A DNA stretch of 64,000 bases from Nectonema munidae (GCA_030549495.1 JAUIRK010000183.1:22501-86500), one strand, 5' to 3'; counted from the stretch's first letter, positions 47,165 through 59,797 are shown. Made by a program: numbers and translations. The notes: generated by a model not told the origin, from the letters alone.

Positions 47165-48143
47165 TTTTCGTAGGGTTTGTTTGAGTTGCGTTTATCCCAA
47201 TTTCTCCTCTCGCTCGTACACTTTTGATTTACGATGTATGAACTTGTCTGAAAAACAGGATCTTTTTTTGAAAATTTGTATTTGGTATAAGATATCATTT
47301 GATGGATGTGCTTAATGAGGCCGTTTTATATGAATTAAATAAATTTTGTGTGTTCGCCTATAAATAATGGATAAAATGCTAGGCTAAATAGGGATATTGA
47401 AAAATTAAATATAGCAAGTATATAGATATGTATTATAGATTTTAAAATTAAGAAAGGGATTATATTATTGATTCTCAGTGAGAGAATTAGAGAATGATGA
47501 TTCCTCTAAAGTCTCACTTATATTTTGGAATTATTCCTGTGAAGAATTCAAAGGTTTTGTGTGCAGCGGCAGTGAATGATTCAAGCGATAAAGCAAGATA
47601 ATCACTGGAAGATCGCAATGCATCATTAAAACGAATTATGAAAAAGACACTGCAAGATAATTTTTTACACATTTAATATTTCTAATCATTGAAGAAAGAA
47701 ACTTTCTTTGTAAATATATAGAATTCCAACGCATACAAATGGTTCACGGATCTCATTTTGCCTCATCAATTCATTTAAAGGCCGAATTGTCTTGTGGCCG
47801 AACTGAACTGCTTCCCATACAAATTATGGCCATCATCACTCACACACATGCTTAGATTATGGAAACCTCACACACACATGATGTTGAAAGTTTAAATAGG
47901 TTCAGATAACAGTAATATTCCATTTTTAAAACATTTTTCAATACCCTAAAAATGTATTGGTAAACGATATCTCTCAATCGGTCTCAATATTGTCTTGAGG
48001 CCCAACTGTCTCTGAACCCAATTAGCTATATACTTTAGCTTGCCAATTCCTGAAAGCCTAACGGAATATGTTGTGCATCCAAAAAGATTTGATATATTGC
48101 AGTATCCTAAATTATAAAAATTTTACTACATTCTTATAAGCAA
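47165..48143. other. 5' flank of the PDZ/PH gene
   Basis: Presumed 5' UTR and promoter region. No TATA box or initiator can be called with confidence. Part of the sequence (about 47,780-47,830) resembles 4,770-4,840, suggesting a diverged repeat. Confidence 0.4.
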
Positions 48144-48334
48144 TTAAGCAAGCAAAAGTTCCTCTCCTTCTTGATGTGTAAGCTCACTGTAAAGTAGCTG
48201 GTTGTGTATCTTGGAAGCAAAGGTGAGAAGATTGAATGTATTTATCTCTGTGTGGAGGAAAAAGCACTCATCAAAACATAGACATATACAATGGACTGTT
48301 TTTCCAGAGTTTTTTTTGGCTTGATCACGGAATC
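48144..48334 (-). CDS. Possible 3'-terminal exon of an unassigned minus-strand gene
   Basis: A good acceptor (CTCTATATCCTGTAG) leads, in phase 1, into 62 open codons and a TAA at 48,144. The product includes FRDQAKKNSGKTVHCICLCF and ends LTHQEGEELLLA. Codon use looks coding-like, but no AATAAA follows closely, no upstream partner exon was found, and I do not recognise the protein. It may be an exon of another gene ending just upstream of the PDZ/PH gene, or chance. Confidence 0.3.
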
Positions 48335-48948
48335 CTACAGGATATAGAGGTAATTTCAACTTTTCATCGACCTATTTTATCATTTCAGAAAGGTTAGTTT
48401 GAAAAATCCACACTCAATGTATGATTTAGTAATTCTATTTTAAGCATAAAAACATGTCTCGTTTACTTTCATGTATTTTTGATAATAGTTTTTTCTGTGA
48501 AGGAATAAAAATTTTGTTCATTACTTTTCCAAACTCATATTTGTCCAAATTAGCTGTTTTAAGAAAATATGACAAAATACAGAAACTGAACTAGTTGCAT
48601 GGATTTTTCGGGGTAGAAACATAAGTTGAGCATAAAAGATGAATTAAAAGAAATCACTTTTGTCAATACAAGAAATTGTAACAACACTTTTTAATAATAC
48701 AGATGTACAAGAAAAGAAGACAAACTCTAACATTGAATTTTTACTGAAGACATTTCTTTTATTGAAGCCCCTCTTCGCACGCCCCTGTCCAGTCGTTTTA
48801 TTGAAATGAAAATGCATTGATCAAAGGTAAATTTGTGGTTTGACCTTTTGAAAAACTTAGACCAGCCAGATCAAGAAAAAGTTTCATCCAAGAGGGACAA
48901 ATCTGGATGGACGAATTCCACGCAGAGCAAAAATCATTCCGTTTAGAC

Positions 48949-49432
48949 CAGGGGTCGGCAAAGTGGAAAATATCGACCCCTGGGGGTCGATAACAGACCT
49001 TTAGAGGTGGATAAAATTGGCAAACTTAGCAAATTGTGCTATGGTTTTTTTACTTTATAATAGTAATAAATCTCCTTTTCTTTTAAAACATAGCTTAGGA
49101 CATTGTATAGTATCGGATATATGAAACACTTTTGGTTTGTCTTTTTTTGTCTTAATTGTTGGACATCGATTAATGTTTTTATGAAACATTTCTACGTGGG
49201 GTGGGGGTCGATGTGAACACAAATGTTCTATGAGGGCGTCGACGGGTAAAAAGGTTTGCCGATAACTATGCAAAAAAAAGGGCTAAATATGTTTTTAAAG
49301 AAAAATGAGATTTATTACTACTATAAAGTAAAAAAAGCATAGAACAAATTGGTAAGTTTTCCTATCTTATCGACCCCTAAAGATCTGTTATGGACCCCCA
49401 GGGGTCGATATCGACCACTTTGCCGACCCCTG
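48949..49432. mobile_element. hAT-type MITE with long imperfect inverted termini
   Basis: CAGGGGTCGGCAAAGTGG at the left matches CCACTTTGCCGACCCCTG at the right perfectly in inverse. The subterminal parts also pair (ATCGACCCCTGGGGGTCGAT and its partner near 49,390). This terminus is the classic Charlie-like hAT form. No transposase is present. The flanking 8-mers do not match, so the target duplication has decayed or the element was rearranged. Confidence 0.88.
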
Positions 49433-49824
49433 ATTTGTTTCACCATATCAAGGATGCATATCAAAAGTAAATTTGTTTCTGAAAAAAGATTTTTACTCCA
49501 GATCAGAAACCTTGGATATAACAACAAGGTCCTCGTGTTCAAGAAAACATCAGGCGTCTTTGACAAATAGTGCGAATCAAGCAGGGTTAAATTGCGCTGT
49601 CAATTATAATATTCCACAAGTTCTTTTATCTTTACTTTTTCACATATTCCAAAAAGAAGGGTTCTAATGCACAAAGCGGTTTCCACTCAACTACGTGAAG
49701 AGTACTGTATAAGCTAGTACACTTGATATGTCTTAATCTTGGAGCATTATAGAAAATCGCTTCTTTTTTTTGAAAAAACAAAAAAAAATTGAGTACAATT
49801 TGGTATTAACCCAGTTAGTCCAAT

Positions 49825-50129
49825 TAGAGATGTATCGAATGCGAAATTATTTGTATCAGAGGATGCAGATATCAAATTTGACATCCTAATGGATGCGGAT
49901 GTCAGAATTAATTTTTTTTATTGGAAGCGCATATCATAATTGCTATTGTAAGTAAAGGCAAATTTTATGCTTGTTAAGAATTTAGAGAGATGTCAATGTA
50001 TATGTGTTATTATAAAGACGTATTTATCATTAAAATTTTGGAAATTGCTAATGTTATTGCGATGTTGAGACGATGAAGAAAATGTAAATTGCGAATCTGC
50101 TTCTACGGATATCATCCGATACATCTCTA
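49825..50129. mobile_element. hAT-type MITE related to the 55.2-kb element
   Basis: Termini TAGAGATGTATCGAATGCG and CATCCGATACATCTCTA are inverted. Interior ATGCGGATGTC words match the GGATATCCGCATCC sub-ends of the longer element at 55,237-56,085. The candidate target duplication (GTCCAAT / GTACCGAT) is degenerate. Confidence 0.75.
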
Positions 50130-51526
50130 GTACCGATGCTGCGAAATGGAACCAAAACAACTTCTGTAGTATATATTTAATTCTATTCAAAACAAGAGTT
50201 TGTCTCCGTTTTCTTTGGGAACATATGTACTAAATTTGGTTAAACTTTTTTAAATAGTCCCTTTTTTGTAAGTAATCTAGATTTTGTAAAAATTTAACAA
50301 GTTAGCACACAAAGAGTAAGTACATTTAACAATTTTAGAACTGTTTTTATTTATTGAAGATTTCACAAATCAACTAAAAGTTTGAGAGATCATTTCTAAT
50401 ATATTGAAAATTATAAAGTTACAAGCATAACCCTTCAGCACTTTTCCTATATTTCTAATATAGATGACAATCTTGACTCATCCATTCTGGCACATAAATA
50501 TCTTCGAGTCTTACAATGAAAGATGCATTTGATTTATGTAGAAATATCGAATTTAAAGATACCGTGTGGTATAAATAAGGAACATATGGAAAAAATAGTG
50601 ATTAAAAACTTTTGTTCAAAGATCGCGGCTTTTCAAAAGACAAATAACATAAAAATATTACATGGTATCTTACAACAATAATAATATTAATAATGATTGA
50701 CAGAAGTGATTATAGAATAATTTTAAAAGGTCAATTTTTGAAGGATAGGAAAACTTATGTTGCCCTTAGTTATCACGTAAAACATGCAAATTACTGATAA
50801 AAGACTCACCTGAGAAATTCCTCCATTGATAGAAGAGTAATTATAATTGATGTAGATGTGAGGAACAAATGGCATTCACGTCAATCACCTTTACAATTCA
50901 AATCGGCTCTCCTCATATTCATAATAATCATCATCATATCGATGATCATCATAATAGTAGCACAAATAATAATAATAACAATAACATACAGAGCGTATTC
51001 GTGTCAAGAACAAGTAGGGAACACGCGCCTCCATATGGCGAAACATATGCTGCTCTGTGTTATATCGCTTTACGTGTACTCTTCTCTATACGGCGCTCGT
51101 TGTGCATATCGATTCTAATTTGTTATTGTAGAAGTTGTTAGGGGTTGTATGCCTGGCATGTATCCGTTGAATAGAAGTTATACACACACACCCACCCACA
51201 AGCTTCGCCACCTCATCCTCCATCACGCAAATATCTCTATGCAAGTACGAAGACCTTTATTCAGTTGGGTAGCTAAGTGGAAATGTATACCTAATTTTCT
51301 ACATCTTGAGTAATATTTTGGAGGTATAATATCTGTGCCTTCGTTTTGTTCTTTTTAATGAGATGAGACTAGTGGCATTGATTAGTATGAATGAACTAAG
51401 GAATAATTTCCAATTCCAGTACTCATGATGCCCATTACGGGTTATTAGTGTAGCGAAGAAGAAAGATGGACATGGATTATCATTCTGTAAATAAGTTTGT
51501 TAGATCAAGGGCAACATTAACCCTAT
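50130..51526. other. AT-rich stretch, no gene seen
   Basis: It contains (CAT)n/(AAT)n low-complexity at about 50,915-50,985 and a CA/CCCA run at about 51,181-51,198. Overlapping 86- and 90-residue plus-strand frames there are repeat translations. Confidence 0.6.
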
Positions 51527-51749
51527 TAGTGCTGGGCAAAATTTGTCCGCTCAAGTGCTGGGGGGAGGCGTAAAGTGCCCCCCCCCCCTATTTTTCTCAG
51601 ATATTACTAAGTTTTTATAAATATTTTTAATGTTACATATATATTTCAACTATGCTGAATTCAGTGGTGATGTCCATTTTTTATCAAAATCATTCAAACC
51701 TGTCAAAAAATTGATTTATATTTTACAGCCCATTTTCAAATATGTTGAA

Positions 51750-52500
51750 TTTAGTGGTGTTATTCATTTTTTATGAAAATCAATCAAACCTGTCAAAAAA
51801 TTGATCTAAATGTGACAGCTCATCTCAAAAAGGAACTTTTTATTTAAATAATTATATAAAGTTTTTTACACATGTATACCCATTTTCAAATATGCTGAAT
51901 TCAGTGGTGATATTCATTTTTTATGAAAATCAATCAAACCTGTCAAAAAATGATCTAAATGTAACAGCTCATCTCAAAAAGGAACTTTTTATCTAAATAA
52001 TTATATAAAGTTTTTTACACATGTATACCCATTTTCAAATATGCTGAATTCAGTGGTCATTTTTTATGAAAATCAATCAAGCTTGTCAAAAAATTGATCT
52101 AAATGTGACAGCTCATCTCAAAAAGGAACTTTTTATCTAAATAATTATATAAAGTTTTTTACACATGTATACCCATTTTCAAATATGTTGAATTCAGTGG
52201 TGATATTCAATTTTTTATGAAAATCAATCAAATCTGTCAAAAAATTGATCTAAATCTGACAGCTCATCTCAAAAAGGAACTTTTTATTTAAATAATTATA
52301 TAAAGTTTTTTACACATGTATACCCATTTTCAAATATGCTGAATTCAGTGGTGATATTCATTTTTTATGAAAATCAATCAAACCTGTCAAAAATTGATCT
52401 AAATGTTACAGCTCATCTCAAAAAGAAGCTTTTATCTAAATAATTATATAATGTTTTTTACACATATATACCCATTTTCAAGTATTCTGAATTCAGTGGT
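51750..52500. repeat. About 148-bp tandem array A
   Basis: Five units, each with CAGTGGTGATATTCATTTTT, ATCAATCAAACCTGTCAAAA, ACAGCTCATCTCAAAAAGGA and TTTTTTACACATGTATACCC. A shorter partial unit precedes it at about 51,661. Unit starts are spaced 146-151 bp. Confidence 0.93.
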
Positions 52501-53389
52501 GATATTCATTTTTTCCTTTCTCAAAGCATTTTGATTAGAGAATCTTCTTGTTGATCTTAGACTTTTTTTTATCAGGCCTGAATATTTGTCAACCAATCTC
52601 ATTTCAAAGGTTTTTTTCTGATGAATCATTCATGATGTTCATTGTTCAATTACAAAAATTGTCCACGTTCTTCATTTAAATTATCTCTTTGACGCAAAAG
52701 GAAAAATATGGACAAATTCAATTTAAATTAAAAATATTTTGATAGTGACTAAATTCTCACATATTGGCATCTGTGCCCTTTTTGATAAATCTGACCTATT
52801 CTAAATTTTCAGATTTCCTACCCATCTTATCTAAATGTTAATTGTAATCCTAGATGATAAGCTATAGATTTAAATATTTTTCATTTGTAAAAGAGAAACT
52901 TCTTTTTCACAGTCAAAATCTTTTTTGAAGCATCTAATATTATATAATTAAACCACTTCCTAGTTCATTAGAACATGGTAGATCTTCCATTTAGTCAAGA
53001 TACTAATTATTTGTTTTGATCACATGTTCTCTTTTCAATTAGTTTTCAACTTGGTTCCTTCTCTCATACAAATTTTCAAAAGATTTTATAATACGTTTTG
53101 TTTTTTTTTAATAAATATTTCATACTCAAGATGATTGTAGAAAGTATTATCAGCCAAAATATACAAAAAAAAGTATATTTTTACTATATACCTAATATGC
53201 AGCCATTTTTTGAAAATTTTTTACATAACTGATTTTCAGGCATACATTACTAATTCAATTGTCCCTTCGAGATATTTTTAACCGTATTATTCAAAATCCA
53301 GTACAGAAATAAAATAAGCATAGTCGATTTGGTATAAAACAGATATTTTATTTTTTTGAAAATATTTTTGAAAACAGTATCTAGAAGTA

Positions 53390-54290
53390 AACCGCAAATC
53401 TGATTGAAGCTTTTAGATATTTTAAAACCATAAATGCCAAACCTGAGTCCAAAAATAAAACCAGCATCTTCCATTTGGCATAAAAACAGATATTTTATTT
53501 AAAATTTAAAAATATTTCTGTAGACATTAGACGTAAATCGAAGATTTGATTGACACTTTCAGACATTTAAAACATCTAAATGCAAAAAATCATTTCAGAA
53601 ATAAAATTATCATGGTCGAATTGGTATAAAAACATATATTTCATGTAAAATTAAAGAGAATATTTTGGGATATAGTTTTCAGACATAAACCACCAATTTG
53701 ATTGACACTAGCAGTAAAACCTCTAAATGCGAAAACTGTGTTCAGAAATGAAATCATTATGATCTATTTGCTATAAAAACATTTCATGTAAAATTTGAAT
53801 CAATATTTTTGGAAACAAATTTTAAAACTAAACGCAATTTGATTTATACTTATAGGTCTTTTCACATTCAAGCTGTAAAAATTGAGTCCATAAATGAAAC
53901 TAGAATGGTTGATTTGGTATAAAAACATATATTTAATTGTAAAATTTGAATGAATGTTTTTGGAGACAATTTTCAGAATTAAACCCCAAATTTGATTAAT
54001 ACTTATAGATATTTTCAAATCCTAAATGTAAAAAATGAGTCCAGAAATGAAAACACCATGATCGATTTGGTATAAAACATATATTTTATGTAAAATGTGA
54101 AAGAATGTTTTTGGAGACAATTTTCAGAAGTAAACGGCAAATTTGATTAACACTTATAGGTATTTTCAAATCCTAAGTTTAAAAAATGGGTCCAGAAATG
54201 AAAACAGCATGACCGATTTAGTATAAAAGCATATATTTTATGTAAAATTTGAAGGTATATTTTATTAGATATATTTTTGATCAATCAAAA
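53390..54290. repeat. About 150-bp tandem array B, diverged
   Basis: Six units, each with a TTTGATTGACACT-like start, AAATGAAA near the middle, GTATAAAAACATATATTT and GGAGACAATTTTCAGA. They begin near 53,390, 53,540, 53,693, 53,834, 53,986 and 54,137. Units are more diverged than in array A, so this array is older. Confidence 0.85.
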
Positions 54291-55236
54291 TTTTGATTGA
54301 CATTTTCTAAAAAGTAGCCGTGATTATTGAAAAAATTAAATATACAAAGTGTTATGCGTTCCAAACTGTATATAATTATAAATTTTCAGGGTATTATATA
54401 ATATAGATCCTAAGTTATAAGGTTAAGTATAGATAATGTCAAAATTTTGCTGAAAAATTTTAATTTTTGATTTTGATTGACAGTTTTGGACATGAAAGGG
54501 TCATTCAACTACCATGAAAATGGTTTCAAAAGATGCAGCTAGCGATTTTAGGAAAAGTCACAAAATTTGAAGGGATATGATTGAGCCAATTTTCTACAAT
54601 TAATTTTTTAGTGAAGGGGGGGGGGGGGGTGTTAGGGTTAAGAATGTGATGAAAGAAAAACCCCTCTTGAAAAAGCTCTTTGTAAATATTTTTATAAATT
54701 TAAAATGATAAGATGGTGAAAATTATCGATCAAAATAACGTAATGAAATTGCCATTTTTTTCCTTGTATAAAAGAGTTCTAATTAGAAAGTATTAATTAC
54801 ATACATACATAAAACTCGTCAACATAAATGTGCAGTTTACGCTTATTCTTTGAAAGCAATCAGTAAAATAAATGAATTTGCACAATCCTGTATTCAGTAT
54901 TTCAACAAGATCATTGATATTTTAAGTTGTAGAATTCACGACTCCCATTCAATTTTTTATGGCGTTCAGGGATGTTTCGTGGTGTTTAGTCTGAGCTTAT
55001 TCTCCACAAAAATTTTTAATGACAAGCGTCTCTTATAATCTCTAATAGAAAGTCTCTAAATCTTCCTTCTCGTGACGGGGTCGTTTTTTCAAACTAACTG
55101 ATCTAGTGGCGAAAGGGAATAACAGGCGCCATAACGTGTAGCTTCGGGTAGAACAACTCGTTATCTCTGGATAGCAGTTGTTCTGCGAGAAAATAACTTT
55201 GATTTCAACACTGTCTTGTGGCTTTTGGGATGAGGC

Positions 55237-56085
55237 TAGAGATGTATCGGATATCCGCATCCCCAAAAATTTTTACATCCACTTTACATTCTCATCAGCG
55301 GATTTTTTTCATGTTAACATCCGCTTCCGCAGTTTAAAATCTTTCATTATAGTTACTTTTCTAATTTTTACATTGTAGCTACTTTTCTCGATCCGAGATT
55401 CAAAAGTAAATTGTTCACCAATTTTGAAACAACAAATAAAGTAAAAACTTTCCTTTTGAATTTATATGGTGAGAATAAGATTGATAATAATAGTAGCATA
55501 GAAGTAAAAAGCTGTAATAAATTAAGAAAAGTGCTAATGAAGTTTATATACCTCTTTGAATGAAGCTATGGACTATATTCCAAACTCTAGTAGTGTGGAG
55601 AAGAAAATGAGAAAGAAAATGAAGAAATAACGAAGTAAAGAATTAATGGCACGACTACTCAAAACTTAGATTGGTGGAAAACTAAAAAAGAATTCCATTT
55701 TTATCAAAAATTGGATGTCATTACCTTACCCGTCCTCCTAGCACTGTTCAGAGCGAGCAGCTTTTTAGCACCGCCGGAAATATTTATACTGACAAAAGAA
55801 AAAGTAGAAAAACTGTTATTACTTAAAAAAATTTACCTGTAATTAATAATGATTATTTTAAATAAATTTTTCTAATTATTCTGATTTAGGTTTTTTTACA
55901 TTGGTGGATTAAAAAACAGTAAAAAAGGGATAAGATACTGTAAAATATAAAACATATACTTTTTTTTAAATATTTTATATTCGCATCCGGATAAAAATTT
56001 ATTTTGGATATCCGCATCCGCTAGGATGTCAAATCTAATATGCGCATCCGCGAATGTAAAAAAATTCACATCTGATACATCTCTA
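55237..56085 (+). mobile_element. hAT element with decayed transposase
   Basis: Ends TAGAGATGTATCGGATATCC and GATACATCTCTA are inverted. Internally the plus strand reads VATFLDPRFKSKLFTNFE, the LDPRFK block of hAT transposases, then WWKTKKEFHFYQKLDVI. PPSTVQSEQLFSTAGNIYT follows in changing frames, the C-terminal SERxFSxAG region. At least two frameshifts and a large N-terminal deletion make it non-functional. The flanks (ATGAGGCT / ATAAAGGCT) are at best a decayed target duplication. Confidence 0.88.
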
Positions 56086-57222
56086 TAAAGGCTAATGATT
56101 TCCAATCAAGAGTTTTTTTTCTCAAAAATACACAGTCATAAAAACACAAATGGTACATATTTTTCTTTGATGATCAAAATGACTTTAAGAGAGGCGGCCT
56201 ATTTATTAATAGCTTAAGAATGACTTGATTTTAATTCGAATTAAACAAGAAATATTGACTTCTTTCCTTTCTTATCCCATCTTATAGACATCTTTCTTCT
56301 TTCCGAAAAAAAAAAGAAAACTAAATTTGATTGATTTGATCGATACCAGCTTTATTAAAACAGGAGCAAATTTTTTTCATCAACAAAAATTTTAAATGTG
56401 TAAATAGAGATTATCATAAAGAAAAAATGTTTAATATTTCAAGGTAGACATATTTTTAGTTTTCATCATATTGATTTATATGCCAGAATGCTGATCCACC
56501 CGAGTATGTTGAAGAAAAAATGGACATTGAAAATAAGACGCTTTTTTTAGAAGTGAATATTTTGCTGAAAAACCAAAGCAAGGATGTGATTAAAAAACTG
56601 CTTTCATTTCTATTGATTTTTAATACTTCAAGTTCAAAAGAACATTCTTAATTTGTAGTAGGTATTTTAGCTAAGTTTTTGTAAAGTGCATAAGCATTTG
56701 TTCTAAAAGGGAAAACTCATAAATACTGCAAGCAGTTTCACATCTCACTACTTTGCAGGCAAAATCCTAAATACCAGAGAGCACACTTTTGGCTTCGGGC
56801 ACCGTTTTGAGCGCCCCTGATCCGTGCACTCATAAGCTCCATAATTAGAAGGAGTCTTTTTTGCTTGCATACAAATTAACACTACTTTTTGATTTTGTTT
56901 ATTCTTTGTTGATCCATTGAGAACTTGAATTTTGAAGACCAATCACCTGTTTTCTTTTTCAATCGATTTTCATATACAGCAAGTAGACGATGTGCCGTTT
57001 GTGAGGACACGGGTTTATCATACTGATCCTCAAAGCGTTAAATAAATGTAATAAAAAGGAGAGATTTTCTCTAAATTTTATTTACTTTTAAATATAACAA
57101 ATCTATTTGTGGAAAAATGAAAACACGGAAAATAAAATAAAATTTATTGCGCTTAATTAGAGAAATACATATTTATATGTGTATAAGAGAAATTATTTTT
57201 CTTTGAAAACGCCATTTTCGTC
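56086..57222. other. AT-rich stretch downstream of NDUFS7, no gene seen
   Basis: Only short frames without splice context or known motifs. Confidence 0.5.
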
Positions 57223-57228
57223 TTTATT
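57223..57228 (-). promoter_or_regulatory. Probable polyadenylation signal of NDUFS7
   Basis: AATAAA on the minus strand, 92 nt after the NDUFS7 stop codon, is at a normal distance for a short 3' UTR. Confidence 0.6.
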
Positions 57229-57319
57229 TGCACAGAAAAGCAGACGAATAAAACAAATTAAATTGAAGGAGGATAAATTAACAATCGGACTTGAGAGAAC
57301 GTCTTCGTTCCGACATACT

Positions 57320-57417
57320 TCACTTTCGATACCACATTGCAACGACGCGTTCATTCTTTATCTTTTTCTGGAGTTGAAGAACACCATAGAGAACGGCTTC
57401 AGCAGTGGGCGGGCAAC
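57320..57417 (-). CDS. NDUFS7: NDUFS7 (complex I PSST/NuoB subunit), last coding exon
   Basis: Joined in phase 1 to the exon at 61,502, this exon encodes [20 protein letters not shown] followed by [12 protein letters not shown] and a TGA at 57,320. This is the conserved C-terminus of the complex I 20-kDa subunit. The Cys of GCPPTAEA is the fourth ligand of the N2 [4Fe-4S] cluster, the last iron-sulfur centre before ubiquinone in mitochondrial complex I. The acceptor is TTGAATTTCAAG. The protein normally ends WYRR or WYRK, so the C-terminus is complete. No changes suggest a pseudogene, and the intron proves it is not a processed retrocopy. Confidence 0.96.
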
Positions 57418-57655
57418 CTTGAAATTCAAGAAATGCACTTCAAATGGCCATTTACGCGTTTAACAAACAGGATCCCAGATAAAGCAGACGACATAAAGTA
57501 ATGAAAAATAAACTGTCTCAAAATCAAGAAATAGTCTGTGTCCCAAAAAGGATTATCAGACCTAAATAGTTAGATTTGAATTTAAAAGCATGTAGAAATA
57601 GGAGACGTAATTTAGGTATTTGATATTTAACGTCATTTAAAGATGGCTGTCGCAT

Positions 57656-57773
57656 TTAACCGGTTAACTACCAGAATAGACCTCATAAAAATATCATCGT
57701 CTGCATTTATAAATTCTTTTTAATACAAATCGTCTGCTTTACATTAAATATCGTCTGGTCGGTAACGGGTTAA
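57656..57773. mobile_element. piggyBac-like MITE copy
   Basis: TTAA at each end, left end CCGGTTAACTACCAGAATAG and right end TCGTCTGGTCGGTAACGGG. It shares CGTCTGC and TCTGCTTTACATTAAATATC words with the other copies. Compact and non-coding. Confidence 0.75.
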
Positions 57774-57780
57774 TGCGTTA

Positions 57781-57911
57781 TTAAGCGGTTAACGACCAGA
57801 ATAATCAGACGATATCTAATGTAAAGCAGAAGAGTTAAAGAGCTTTGATAAACGCAGACGATTTTATTTTTGTAAAGTCGACTATAGTCGACATGGGCGT
57901 TAAGCGGTTAA
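57781..57911. mobile_element. piggyBac-like MITE copy, adjacent
   Basis: TTAAGCGGTTAACGACCAGA at the left and GGGCGTTAAGCGGTTAA at the right. The interior CAGACGATATCTAATGTAAA is the inverse of the neighbouring copy. It also holds a self-complementary GTCGACTATAGTCGAC. It lies 8 bp from the previous copy. Confidence 0.7.
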
Positions 57912-59326
57912 GGACGATAGTCAACTATTGCCTAATGACATCCACTATCTACGCAGTGGAACCGTGACATTTTGTCTGACGCCAATTTGTCTAAAGTTTA
58001 GAATCGGAAACTACAAACCCTGCCGCGCTGTTCCACAATGGCGTTGAAACACTATGATCGAGTTTCCTCTCCAAAGCTCAGACAAAGGCTAGCAAGGAGA
58101 TAGATGGCCAGCACTTTGGCACACGCATTACCTGCAGGATTTGCCAGTTGGCTCAAACGTCCTTTGACAGGCCTTATTTTTAGTCATGTTAGGTGTCTCC
58201 AACAGCCCCCCCCCCCCCGCCACAAGGTCAAGCCAAGCGGGGGAGTTTAATTTAGGAATAACAATGCTTGAAAGAGTTAAACATTCGATTTTATAATGGT
58301 CTTTCATTATTATGACTGAATATATAAGATTGATATAAAGTTAAAACTTGCATTTATCTTGCATATTGATCCTCTTTAGCCTTATGTTTTGTTCATTTTT
58401 TAAGATTTTCTATAAAGATATATTTGTGTGACTTAAAAATTTTGTTTTATAATATCTCGCAAAAATACTATAAGTTTTAAAAATGAAGCAGTATGACATT
58501 TTATTTTCATAGATTAGGAAGGCAAACAAAGCTTGTCACATAAAAGTTCTCACCAATATGCACTTAATTCTGATTAAAAGAAAAGTAAAGTTGTGAAAGA
58601 GTTCAAATTGTCAATAAAAAATTAGAAAGTGGTTTTTTCACTCTTTGAATGGAAGCTGGTAAATTTTTTGATGTCCACCCATTACCAGAGAGATACACAT
58701 CCTCTTTCAAATTAGTGCTCTAGGCTGTCATTTGCGATTTTTGCAAATAAGACACATTTAAAAGAATATATAATCTTGTCTTTGATTTGAGTTAAACTAT
58801 TATTGCTTTTCAAGCTTGTTTTTTTTAGATGTAAAAATGCATTCTTATTATGGCGTCAAAAATGAAATATGACGACCAATGCTTTAAATTTGGTTTTACT
58901 GCATTAATCTCTGCTGTGGAAGAGGAAGCAAAGTGTCTTTTGGTTTCGGAAGTGTTAGCATTCACTTTTGTAAAGCCCAGGAAGTGAAGCTTGGAATGGA
59001 AATGAAGCAGTCGAGTTCAGTAAACAAAACTATTGACTATTTTAAACGCTAAGCTGAACGATTGCACAAATCCAGGTTTGATAACATAGGAATGTTTTTT
59101 CAAAGCATTAAGCGTGGTTTGAAAGCCTCTACAAGTTTCAAAAAATAACTGTTGTCAAAGAGTCCGACAACATATAAGAACAATTGATATTATCATCCTG
59201 CAAAGATATCATATTGAATGTGCTAAAAAGTTCTTAACTTGTACATTTGAAGCATATCTTCTTGTCAAACGATACCGTTACAAGGCTAATTTGAAAGATG
59301 TCTGATAACTTTAATGTCGCGGGTCG

Positions 59327-59465
59327 TTTTTTTAGTTGTCGGTATCGCATCCAAAGAAGGAATAAAATTCCATAGCTGGACAGATGGTAAGGATAGTCAC
59401 GATCGGGAATCGAACCCAGGCCATTTGGACCGATATCCCACCCTCCTACCTTTAGGCCATCTGCC
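59327..59465 (-). mobile_element. tRNA-derived SINE, family A (minus-strand copy)
   Basis: Read on the minus strand: GGCAGATGGCCTAAAGGTAG, B-box GGGTTCGATTCCC, CGTGACTATCCTTACCATCT, tail CCGACAACTAAAAAAA. It is the same family as 34,909-35,034, with a slightly longer body (GAATTTTATTCCTTCTTTGG). It is inserted in the hAT transposase relic. Confidence 0.88.
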
Positions 59466-59682
59466 TATATATTTTTTGTTAATTCGGAATTCGATTTTCA
59501 ACTTTTTTTGCAATTCAGTTGATGAAACGACAGATGCTCCAAACTTAGCTCAGCCTTGCGTTTACGTACAATATGTATATGACAAGCCCCTCCTGATAGA
59601 CAAATCTTTGTTTTGCTAAACTCTTAGCAGTAGAACAATTAAAGGAGAAATATTCGACAAGGTGGCAATTCCTTAGAGCACA

Positions 59683-59797
59683 TTAACTCATTTAGGACCG
59701 AACAAAGATGACTTTAGTAATTCCTATTTAATTCCATTTAAAGTAAGAATTCGTCTGCGTTCCTTTTGGGAACATTGGTTTTAAATGCGTTACGCCA
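59683..59797. mobile_element. piggyBac-like MITE copy, worn
   Basis: It starts TTAACTCATTTAGGACCGAA and ends GGGAACATTGGTTTTAAATG, a diverged version of the 42,119 element. The right TTAA is lost. Confidence 0.65.

Larger units (their letters stand above)
51527..54641. mobile_element. 3.1-kb TTAA-bounded non-coding element carrying satellite arrays
   Basis: The left boundary is TTAACCCTATTAGTGCTGG (51,527) and the right TGTTAGGGTTAA (to 54,641). TTAA|CCCTA inverted ends are of piggyBac type. Just inside each end lies a long C run (left, about 51,579-51,589) or G run (right, about 54,616-54,630). Between them are two tandem arrays with about 150-bp periods (51,750-52,500 and 53,390-54,290) and no transposase. 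Related end words occur near 13,155 and 15,450. The shared termini are short, so calling it one element is inference. Confidence 0.6.

Noticed and set aside
48840-48940. Short protein-like plus-strand patch before the 48,949 hAT element
   Set aside because: Two frames look equally protein-like over fewer than 35 residues and no family was recognised, which is too little to call.
50858-51141. 86- and 90-residue plus-strand frames
   Set aside because: Low-complexity CAT/AAT-derived translation in overlapping frames, with no splice or motif support.
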